Shown: positions 15,955 through 22,709 of the stretch, one piece after another | Numbering within the stretch: the first letter of the stretch is position 1 | How the letters are laid out: each line of letters begins with the position of its first letter | Assembly (NCBI GenBank): GCA_009873635.1 | Contig: WAHY01000011.1 | Span: forward strand, 25,391-59,035 | Reading direction: 5' to 3' | DNA from: Nitrospinota bacterium | GTDB lineage: Bacteria > Nitrospinota > Nitrospinia > Nitrospinales > VA-1 | DNA length: 33,645 bases | Position numbers and translations under genes: made by a program | Notes under the pieces: model-generated | Told to the model about the DNA's origin: nothing | The model's input: only the letters and a program-made list of their open reading frames with translations | Databases searched by the model: none

Positions 15955-16557
15955 TTATTTAATATGAAAACCCTTCACATCCAGAATCTGGTATTCGAAG
16001 TCACAGGTTTTTTGCAGTTCATCGAGCCTTTCATTCCAATTTTTCTTGAAGTTATCCAGACTTTCAGATTTAGGTTTCTTTTTCATCAGATCAACTTCGC
16101 GATACAGAGGTTTCACCATATTCTTATAAACCAGTTGAATTATATTCCTGAGATTAAGAATACATTGTTTGGTAACCTCTTCGCGGGTTACACCATCAAC
16201 TTTTTCGAGAAGGCGCAGAAACGACTGGATAGTAGTGATCTGAACGGTATAGCTTTCTGCCAACCTGTGGTCATATTTTAAACCACAGTCAATATATGCT
16301 GGCATGAGGAACATACCTATATGATGATCAAATTTAACGGAAAGAGTGATCAGCTTTTGCAGATAGTCAACTTCCCGCAAATCCTCTTCTTCATCCTCAC
16401 CTTCAGCCAGCTCCTTGGTGGCTTTTTCTTTTTCTTTTTGAAGCTCGAGTTTTATTTTCTCCAACTCGTTCAAATCAGAAAGATGGTCGACCTCTTTTTC
16501 TTCGGCAGCTTCTCCACCTTCAGGGTTTTGCTTAGTTTCAGTATCCTGTTCGCTCAA
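15955..16557 (-). CDS. Acidic helical protein, unknown
   Basis: The first 65 or so residues are charged, Glu/Lys-rich and likely coiled coil (LNELEKIKLELQKEKEKATKEL). The rest is predicted helical with conserved-looking hydrophobic positions (YLQKLITLSVKFDHHIGMFLMPAYIDCG). No signal peptide and no known domain. The start is a TTG with AAGGAAGGAG seven bases upstream; no ATG fits. It has its own promoter (16622-16651) and terminator (15851-15874), so it is probably a single-gene unit at the head of the minus-strand block, divergent from the B12 radical SAM gene. Confidence 0.82.
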   Translation of the reverse strand: MSEQDTETKQNPEGGEAAEEKEVDHLSDLNELEKIKLELQKEKEKATKELAEGEDEEEDLREVDYLQKLITLSVKFDHHIGMFLMPAYIDCGLKYDHRLAESYTVQITTIQSFLRLLEKVDGVTREEVTKQCILNLRNIIQLVYKNMVKPLYREVDLMKKKPKSESLDNFKKNWNERLDELQKTCDFEYQILDVKGFHIK

Positions 16558-16621
16558 CGCAAGTCTCCTTCCTTACAAGGGTAAAACAATACTTTTAAAA
16601 GAGTTTTGGGAATTGTCAGTA

Positions 16622-16651
16622 AGTATAAGCCTTTTTCCCGGAAAGTGTCAA
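16622..16651 (-). promoter_or_regulatory. Sigma70-type promoter for the helical protein gene
   Basis: On the minus strand a perfect TTGACA (16646-16651) is followed after 18 bases by TATACT (16622-16627). Transcription would start near 16614, leaving a leader of about 57 bases. The -35 context GCAGTTGACA also occurs in the promoter at 18886-18914. Confidence 0.6.
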
Positions 16652-16769
16652 CTGCTAGCACAGTGTAACCTTCGGTGGCAATTGGACAAAAGCTCGTGAA
16701 TGGGAGGCTACAGGAAATGGCTTTTTAAGCCCACGGCTCGTTTTGCTCGCCAACCAGACTCATTGCACG

Positions 16770-16797
16770 TTGCCCCCACGGCTAGTGGTGGTATACT
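16770..16797 (+). promoter_or_regulatory. Putative extended -10 promoter for the B12 radical SAM gene
   Basis: TGGTATACT gives an extended -10 (TATACT at 16792-16797). TTGCCC lies 16 bases upstream as a weak -35. The leader to the ATG at 16871 would be about 66 bases. Confidence 0.45.
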
Positions 16798-16870
16798 CTT
16801 TTGTATCAAGACCTTAATTAATAAAACCGGTTCCATGAAACCATCTGGAGCCTGAAAGAATTTTTATATC

Positions 16871-18667
16871 ATGAAAACCGCTCTGCTGTTTCCACCGCAA
16901 TGGTATCCCAGCCAGCCCTATCTTGCTCTTCCTACCTTGAAGGCGCACCTGGAGTCGAAGGGACATGAGGCAGACCAGTTTGACTTTAATATAGAAAGTT
17001 ATGAAATTTTCCTGTCAAAAAACTACCTGAATCATTGTGTGGAGATTGTCCGGGAACGGTTATCCGCTCCGGCCTATAAAACCGAGGAACAGGAAGTCAA
17101 ATCCGTTTACCGGGATATTTTGTCAGACACAGGGTTTCTGGATTCCGTTCTGAATGAAGTGGAAGATGCAAAAAATGTCCTGCGGGATGAAGTACGGTTC
17201 TTCCAGTTTGAAACTTACAAAAAGGCATACACCACCCTGAAAATAGCCATGAAGCTCATTTCCTACGCCCACTTCCCAAGTCGGCTGGATCTGGACTCAT
17301 TTTTCATGATGGGGAATCCTGAAGAAAACCTTGCAGGAATTCTATCTGCCACGGCTGACACAGTCCGAAACCCTTTCATCCGCATGTATGAAGATTACCT
17401 GATAGATAAAGTCGATTGGAACGATTACAGGCTGGCGGGATTATCCATCATCCATATCGGACAGGTCATACCCGGGCTGACCCTTGCACGACTGTTGCGT
17501 AAAAAGTTCAAGCATCTACACATCGTCATTGGTGGAAGCGTGTTCAACCGCCACGCCGACCTCCTCAATAACAAGCAGGCATTGTTTGAAGAATTTTTTC
17601 ATAGTGCCATCGTCTCCGAAGGGGAAAAGCCTCTAGAAGAACTGGTCAACCATCTCAAAGAAGAAAAGCCCTTGTCGACCGTTCCCAACCTGATTTATAT
17701 GGAAGAGCAAAAGGTCATTCACAACCCTAAAGTCGAAGCCCTTCCTTACGAGCAATTGGTGTGCCCGTCTTTCGACCAGTTGCCACTTGAAAAATATTTA
17801 ATGCCTTACCCGGTTTTGCCCTATATGTCCAGTCGGGGTTGTTATTGGGGCAAATGCACGTTCTGCACACATAGTTTTATTTACGACTCCTATTACCGCA
17901 AAGAAAACGAAACACGGGTGGCGGAAGAAATCGGTTATCTCGGGAAAAAATATAAGACCAAATATTTTACATTTTCTGACGAAGCCATTTCCCCCAACGC
18001 GTTCAACCGCATGTCCAAAGCCATCCTGAAACAGGGGGTGGAAATGCGCTCCCTGGGTATGCTCAAGTTTGAATCGGGGGACAAGGAATCGCCGGAGCTT
18101 TTTGAAGATGTCTATAAGGCCGGATTCCTCATGCTGTTTTTTGGACTGGAAAGTGCCAACGACCGTATACTTTCCATCATCGACAAGGGTTGTGACCAGG
18201 AAACAGAACGGAGCGTATTGAAAAACAGTTCCGATGCCGGTATCTGGAACCACCTTTACTTGTTTTTCGGGTTTCCCACTGAGGAACGTGATGAAGCGGA
18301 AGAAACCATCCAGTTCACCGTTGAAAACTCAGAAGTCGGCACCGGCACCGTCCACTCGGTCGGGCAATCCATTTTCGCTTTGGAAAAAGATTCCGCCATC
18401 TACCACAATCCTGGCAAATTCAAAATCGACCGCATCATTCACGATCCGGACCGCGACATGGCTATTGTGTTCGACTTTGACATTAAAGCAGGGATGTCCC
18501 GGGATGAAGTGATGGAGGTCTACGAAAACTTCGATTCCGTGATTGAAGACACCTTCCCCTCCCGCGCTATCTGGAACTATCTGTCACGCGAACACTTCCT
18601 GCTCTACCTCGATCACTTCGGTAAAGAAGAAATTCTCAATATGGCAAAGACAACAACAAGCCAATAG
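16871..18667 (+). CDS. B12-binding-domain radical SAM protein
   Basis: This 598-residue protein starts like the cobalamin-binding radical SAM family (ALLFPPQWYPSQPYLALPTLKAHLESKGH), with a Rossmann-like stretch near 185-225 (LSIIHIGQVIPGLTLARLL, HIVIGGSVF). The radical SAM motif is C324YWGKC329TFC332, a CX4CX2C spacing, followed by TFSDEAISP and GLESANDRIL, typical of the B12 class. Members often methylate unreactive carbons or remodel lipids, cofactors or peptides. No signal peptide. It has a probable promoter of its own and starts the plus-strand block; a repeat-filled gap of 306 bases separates it from the TPR gene. The substrate is unknown, and binding of B12 itself is inferred. Confidence 0.88.
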   Translation: MKTALLFPPQWYPSQPYLALPTLKAHLESKGHEADQFDFNIESYEIFLSKNYLNHCVEIVRERLSAPAYKTEEQEVKSVYRDILSDTGFLDSVLNEVEDAKNVLRDEVRFFQFETYKKAYTTLKIAMKLISYAHFPSRLDLDSFFMMGNPEENLAGILSATADTVRNPFIRMYEDYLIDKVDWNDYRLAGLSIIHIGQVIPGLTLARLLRKKFKHLHIVIGGSVFNRHADLLNNKQALFEEFFHSAIVSEGEKPLEELVNHLKEEKPLSTVPNLIYMEEQKVIHNPKVEALPYEQLVCPSFDQLPLEKYLMPYPVLPYMSSRGCYWGKCTFCTHSFIYDSYYRKENETRVAEEIGYLGKKYKTKYFTFSDEAISPNAFNRMSKAILKQGVEMRSLGMLKFESGDKESPELFEDVYKAGFLMLFFGLESANDRILSIIDKGCDQETERSVLKNSSDAGIWNHLYLFFGFPTEERDEAEETIQFTVENSEVGTGTVHSVGQSIFALEKDSAIYHNPGKFKIDRIIHDPDRDMAIVFDFDIKAGMSRDEVMEVYENFDSVIEDTFPSRAIWNYLSREHFLLYLDHFGKEEILNMAKTTTSQ

Positions 18668-18728
18668 TCCATAAAAGTGGATGAAAACAAGTAAATCATC
18701 AATCCAGTTAAGTATTGTCGCCTTTCGC

Positions 18729-18749
18729 GTGGCAGTTGACAGGTGAGGG
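18729..18749 (+). repeat. Direct repeat, copy 1
   Basis: A 21-base sequence containing GCAGTTGACA, identical to 18879-18899. It includes TTGACA at 18736-18741, but no -10 follows at a suitable distance. A related CACGCCCAGTGGC lies at 18774-18786. Confidence 0.75.
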
Positions 18750-18852
18750 AACGGGTAGTTCGTTCATTGCCCTCACGCCCAGTGGCCCCTTGGCAGGGGA
18801 AGCAGATCGAAATTGATTCTAAGCCGAGAGAGATACTTTTCAGCCAACAAAA

Positions 18853-18907
18853 GCCATTGCTCACTGGCCCCACGCCCAGTGGCAGTTGACAGGTGAGGGG
18901 CAATGGC
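18853..18907. repeat. Imperfect palindromic element around repeat copy 2
   Basis: GCCATTGC at 18853-18860 and GCAATGGC at 18900-18907 are inverted. The arms extend inward with TCAC/GTGA, apart from a three-base bulge. Inside are CACTGG/CCAGTG, CACGCCCAGTGGC (18871-18883, also at 18774-18786) and the second 21-base direct repeat (18879-18899). It looks like a REP- or MITE-like short element. Confidence 0.6.
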
Positions 18908-18914
18908 CTAGAAT
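18886..18914 (+). promoter_or_regulatory. Sigma70-type promoter for the TPR-methyltransferase-radical SAM operon
   Basis: A perfect TTGACA (18886-18891) and TAGAAT (18909-18914, five of six) are spaced by 17 bases, with a leader of about 53 bases to the ATG at 18974. The -35 lies inside the palindromic element and the -10 just outside it. Confidence 0.6.
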
Positions 18915-18973
18915 TTAAAATTCACTAAGCGAAACATTTTGAATTCAGAACCTTTTAGAGAGAGTTAATTGAT

Positions 18974-20098
18974 ATGGGTGAAGCTGGCAAGCCGACAGAC
19001 TGGATCACGATGAAAATCGATCCGGAAATTTTTGAGGAGCTGGGTGTACGCGACCCGGAAGTGACCAAGCGTGAAATGGCGATACAAAAGAAAACCCGCC
19101 AGGTCACCAAGGAACTGAAAGCCGACCCCGACAATATAGACCTGCAAATTGAGTTGGCTACCCTGATGATCGATGGTGCCAACTACGAAGAAGCGATCAA
19201 ACAACTGCTGGCCATTCGCAACAAGGCTCCCAAAAACGCCCGGGTCTACAAACTGCTCGGTACCGCATACGTATTGTTCAACCATGAGGAAGAAGCCCTG
19301 ATCGAACTCAACCGGGCCTGTGAACTGGATCCGAACGATCCGGAAAATCACTTCAATCTCGGTGGACTCTATCTGCTTCGGGACATGTTCACAAATGCCG
19401 CGGACTCGTTTGAGAAAGTCATTGAGCTGGACCCCACTGACACAACGGCTTACGCCAACCTCGCGGCGGCTTACGATATGCTCAAACTTTATGACAAGGA
19501 AATCATAGCTCTCAGAAAGGTGTTGATGTTCAACCCGGAAGACAAGGAGCTCCGCGCCGCCTTGTCCAACGCTTATTTTCATGCCCAACGCTATGAAGAA
19601 GCGATTGACGCCGCCTTGTGCGTTGTGGATGTTGACGATAAAGACCCGCAAGCCTACTGCAACCTGGGTAGTTGTTATTCAGTCAGAAACATGGTGGACG
19701 ATGCCATCGCGTCTTTCAAAAAAGCCAGCGAACTCGCTCCCGATTATTCCCTGCCGCACACCAACCTGGGGACCCTCTATGCAAACATGGGCAGGCCTGA
19801 AGCCGCGATCAAATCATTCAAAACAGCGGTGAGCCTGAACCCGGCAGATGCCGGAGCCTGGTTCAGCCTGTACAACTGCTATAAAGAAGTCGGTTTGATG
19901 GATGACTCGCAGGAGGCCTACAAGAAATATGAGGCACTGATGAATGAGCCCGAACCTGTTGCGACTGAAGGCGGAGACAACCCTGCCAATATCCCCGGTG
20001 GTGTTTCTCAAACCAGCAAGTACGCTGGGGGTGGCAGCATGGAAGGAAATGCACCCGGCATGGAATCATTGGCAGATGCCGATGACGACCCCAGATAA
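18974..20098 (+). CDS. TPR-repeat protein
   Basis: A 374-residue protein built from about eight tetratricopeptide repeats between residues 55 and 330 (for example AYVLFNHEEEALIELNRACELDP, YANLAAAYDMLKLYDKEIIALRKVL and LGTLYANMGRPEAAIKSFKTAVSLNP). The N-terminal 50 residues are charged and the C-terminal 50 are Gly/Pro/Asp-rich and flexible. No signal peptide. It probably acts as a protein-binding scaffold. The methyltransferase gene begins 19 bases after its stop, so both belong to one operon, and the arrangement echoes the TPR gene next to radical SAM copy 1. Confidence 0.92.
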   Translation: MGEAGKPTDWITMKIDPEIFEELGVRDPEVTKREMAIQKKTRQVTKELKADPDNIDLQIELATLMIDGANYEEAIKQLLAIRNKAPKNARVYKLLGTAYVLFNHEEEALIELNRACELDPNDPENHFNLGGLYLLRDMFTNAADSFEKVIELDPTDTTAYANLAAAYDMLKLYDKEIIALRKVLMFNPEDKELRAALSNAYFHAQRYEEAIDAALCVVDVDDKDPQAYCNLGSCYSVRNMVDDAIASFKKASELAPDYSLPHTNLGTLYANMGRPEAAIKSFKTAVSLNPADAGAWFSLYNCYKEVGLMDDSQEAYKKYEALMNEPEPVATEGGDNPANIPGGVSQTSKYAGGGSMEGNAPGMESLADADDDPR

Positions 20099-20117
20099 AC
20101 TTCCCTGAAACCCTGTC

Positions 20118-21497
20118 ATGACCCATCCAAACCTGGTTTCGCTTGGGGATTTCAAGCCTTCTGACTTTTGGGCGACCCATGTTAACTCGATCTTCTACGG
20201 TATCAAGGGCCCAGAAATCCATAACCATTTCCAAACTTATGTAAGTCTGGACTATCGTCTGGCCCATGCGATAGCCAATGACTTTTTCAACAAGGCCAGG
20301 AACCAGGAGCGCCCAGAAAGTGGCAAGTGGCTGGTGCAGGAATGGGGAGTCGGCAACGGCAACCTGGCCGCGTGCTTTCTCAGTCACCTGCGGGAATTAG
20401 ACAGTGATAGCGAAGTCTACCCTTTCGTCTATTACATCCTTTGCGATGAGTCCGAAGAAATTTTAAAAGGTGTGCGAAAAAATACCCGCCTGATGGAACA
20501 CGAGGGGAAATTTGCCACCGTTCGTGTCCACGCCGAGCATATGGATTGTTTTAAGCCTCACTCCATATCAAAAATCATCACCAACGAGATTTGGGACGAC
20601 CTGGCAACAAAAGTCCTTTTGAAACACCAGGGACTTTATTATGAAGAATATCTCTGCCCTATGCTTGATGCGGGAGCACTCCCTTCGGAAGCATTCGTTG
20701 AACAATTTAACAACAAGGACCTCAATGAGCTTTGCAAACTCCCAAATTTTCTCGACACCATTTACTGGGAACGGGATTTTCAAAGGGTCGATTTAAGCGA
20801 CTTGCCTTTTGCCGAAACTATGAAGGCACACGCCGAAGAGTTTAAAGATGAAATTCCCATGCCCATCAATACGGGAGCATTTTCTACCATCAAAAAAGCA
20901 AAGGAACTTTTAGGCCCGGTAAATTTTGGTTACACCAGTTTTGATTACGGTATGAAAACCTTAAAAGACCTCAACCACGAAGGGCGACCCTATTTCAATC
21001 TGTACGGCGGACAATATACTTTCATGGTGAACTTTCCCCTGCTGGAAAATATCGGCAGGTCTATAGGTTTCGCAGATATCACCCGCGAATACCAGAATCA
21101 GTTTGTGGCGAAAGACCTGGGGTCTGACGTTGTCAGCCTGGTAGACCTGGTGCAAAACCATCCGCATGTAGCAAGCATGGCACCTTGGGACAGGGACGTA
21201 TTGATGTTGAGCACTCTCAACGCACTCAATACCGTTTACAAAAGCCCATACTCTGGCAAACTCAACTACCCGGCGATGGAAGGCACCCCTAAAAAACAAA
21301 GAAAGCAAATCGCCCAACTGGCTAAAAACCTTAGCAGCCGGGGTGTTCCCGATACTGTAGCCTATGTCACACGCGAGGAAGTGCTCTCTGCTTTGAGACC
21401 ACTCCGGAAACTGGGCTACAGGGAAAAAGATATCCAGACTGCTTTTCAAACTCCTCCTCCGGGTATTTCATTCGTTCATATGCAATTCACCTTATAG
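20118..21497 (+). CDS. MidA/NDUFAF7-like SAM-dependent methyltransferase
   Basis: The 459-residue protein has a class I methyltransferase glycine loop (EWGVGNGNLA, residues 75-84), then YYILCDESEEIL and ITNEIWDDLATKVLL (NEIWDDL at 156-162), in the positions where MidA-family proteins have ELGPGxG and NEFFDAxP. MidA/NDUFAF7 enzymes methylate a protein arginine in respiratory complex I. The match is by pattern only and quite diverged. No signal peptide. It lies between a TPR gene and radical SAM copy 2, with no clear ribosome binding site of its own, so coupling to the TPR gene is likely. The target may be a protein, but this is not shown. Confidence 0.72.
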   Translation: MTHPNLVSLGDFKPSDFWATHVNSIFYGIKGPEIHNHFQTYVSLDYRLAHAIANDFFNKARNQERPESGKWLVQEWGVGNGNLAACFLSHLRELDSDSEVYPFVYYILCDESEEILKGVRKNTRLMEHEGKFATVRVHAEHMDCFKPHSISKIITNEIWDDLATKVLLKHQGLYYEEYLCPMLDAGALPSEAFVEQFNNKDLNELCKLPNFLDTIYWERDFQRVDLSDLPFAETMKAHAEEFKDEIPMPINTGAFSTIKKAKELLGPVNFGYTSFDYGMKTLKDLNHEGRPYFNLYGGQYTFMVNFPLLENIGRSIGFADITREYQNQFVAKDLGSDVVSLVDLVQNHPHVASMAPWDRDVLMLSTLNALNTVYKSPYSGKLNYPAMEGTPKKQRKQIAQLAKNLSSRGVPDTVAYVTREEVLSALRPLRKLGYREKDIQTAFQTPPPGISFVHMQFTL

Positions 21498-21580
21498 CGG
21501 GCCAGCCCCACAGGTAAAGTTGACAATTTCATCTTGCGCGCAGAAACTGTAATTTATTTAGTGGAGTTGGAGTTTTTACA

Positions 21581-22600
21581 ATGCTCAGTATTTTTGTCGA
21601 AACCAGTTGCAACCGGTACAACCGGGATGAATGCGTCTCGTGTCATGTATATGAACCGTTGATGGAGCACCCGGTCTCACAATGGCACCTGACGACAGAG
21701 CAGGCCAGGAGCATGGCCGAAAAAATAAGAAACGTGGATGTGCTCAATCAACTGGCTCAACAGGAAATCAACCTGACCGGTGGAGAAGCCACACAAAATC
21801 CTGACATTGTTGAGATCTGCAGAATTTTTCAATCCGTAACCCCGCACGTTTGCCTTCATACCAATCTTGATATTCTTTCAGAGAAATCGAAGCGCTGGCA
21901 CAGACTGCTGGAAATAATGAAACTCGGGGCAAGGGTGGATATCACCCTCTACCCGACAGCGTGGGAAAGTTCACAAAAATATTTTCTTGGAGAAATGCTG
22001 AGACTGCAGGACAAACTGATCGTGAATGTGGTGTATGAATCGTTGAGTGATTTGCAAAACCAGATAAACCTTTTGCTGAGTTTTTTCATTGAGAAAGGGT
22101 CGACCTATTCACATGTGACAGAGTTACTCAAGACCTACGCGGACAAAATAGCCACCCTGACTAAAGAACACCCTGACTGTGATGAAAAAATGTTCACCAT
22201 GCATTTGGGTGATACCGAAGCCTTTGCCCGCAATCCAGAGTTCACGCTGGGATTGAGCTTGTTGCCGGCATTCAATGTTGACGATAACGGGCAACGGTCC
22301 ATGACCTCGATGCCTTTCCCAAAAGATCAGTATTTCATTGGCTGCCCTGCCGCCAGAGGCTCTATAGACATCATGACAATTCAACAGAATGGTGAAATGA
22401 CCCCCTGTTGTGATGTCGGGAATTTAAAATGCCAGCCAAAGTTCGGCAACGTATTGACCGACAGTCCCGAAGAAATCATGGCGAAGATGGAAACATCTAT
22501 GAAAGTACTGGCATCAGGAATCCAGAAAAACCATGAAAACCTGAAAACAGGAAAAGCCGGACAACTGGTAGAAGAAGGAATCCCCCCCTACTGCCACTGA
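21581..22600 (+). CDS. Radical SAM enzyme with Cx7CxxC motif and C-terminal cysteine domain (copy 2)
   Basis: Paralog of the enzyme at 13008-14027: same 339-residue length, alignable from end to end without a gap. It has C10NRYNRDEC18VSC21, NLTGGEA (64-70, with Ala where copy 1 has Pro), C200, C255, GEMTPC276C277DVG, C284, FGNVL, DSPEEI and the closing PPYCH with C338. The conserved cysteines support one radical SAM cluster plus at least one auxiliary cluster. GGAG lies eight bases before the ATG. It ends the plus-strand operon after the methyltransferase. Function unknown; peptide or protein modification is the usual role of radical SAM enzymes with this type of C-terminal domain. Confidence 0.9.
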   Translation: MLSIFVETSCNRYNRDECVSCHVYEPLMEHPVSQWHLTTEQARSMAEKIRNVDVLNQLAQQEINLTGGEATQNPDIVEICRIFQSVTPHVCLHTNLDILSEKSKRWHRLLEIMKLGARVDITLYPTAWESSQKYFLGEMLRLQDKLIVNVVYESLSDLQNQINLLLSFFIEKGSTYSHVTELLKTYADKIATLTKEHPDCDEKMFTMHLGDTEAFARNPEFTLGLSLLPAFNVDDNGQRSMTSMPFPKDQYFIGCPAARGSIDIMTIQQNGEMTPCCDVGNLKCQPKFGNVLTDSPEEIMAKMETSMKVLASGIQKNHENLKTGKAGQLVEEGIPPYCH

Positions 22601-22633
22601 TCCACACCCGTGGGAACCAGGTACAAAAAGAAA

Positions 22634-22659
22634 ACCCCCTGGCCAAACGGCCAAGGGGT
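22634..22659 (-). terminator. Intrinsic terminator between convergent genes
   Basis: An 11-bp stem with one mismatch (ACCCCCTGGCC / GGCCAAGGGGT) has an AAAC loop. On the minus strand it runs into TTTTCTTTTTG, so it mainly ends the NHL gene; it may also stop the plus-strand operon. Confidence 0.8.
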
Positions 22660-22709
22660 CTGATTCATTCAGGAATGTACCGGCGCTTTACCACCAACGG
22701 TTTCTCCGG

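Larger units (their letters stand above)
16558..16870. other. Divergent promoter region between the two accessory blocks
   Basis: No gene fits. The region holds a leftward promoter (16622-16651) and a rightward promoter (16770-16797). A CCAC/GTGG mini-palindrome lies just before the rightward -10, and TGTCAACTGC (16646-16655) matches in reverse the core of the repeats at 18729 and 18879. Confidence 0.55.
18668..18973. other. Intergenic region with repeats and a promoter
   Basis: No gene fits. The region contains two direct copies of a 21-base repeat 150 bases apart, a 55-base palindromic element around the second copy, and a good promoter formed by the second copy. Confidence 0.6.

Noticed and set aside
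16871-18667. B12 radical SAM gene as a RiPP C-methyltransferase
   Set aside because: Its CX4CX2C spacing and lack of a recognisable precursor peptide gene next to it do not allow assignment to a named RiPP-maturase family.
18668-18973. CRISPR array
   Set aside because: Only two copies of a 21-base repeat 150 bases apart, with no regular spacers and no cas genes.
6282-22600. Mobile element or genomic island ends
   Set aside because: No transposase, integrase, tRNA or flanking attachment repeats are visible in the window, so the accessory cluster is not called as a mobile element.
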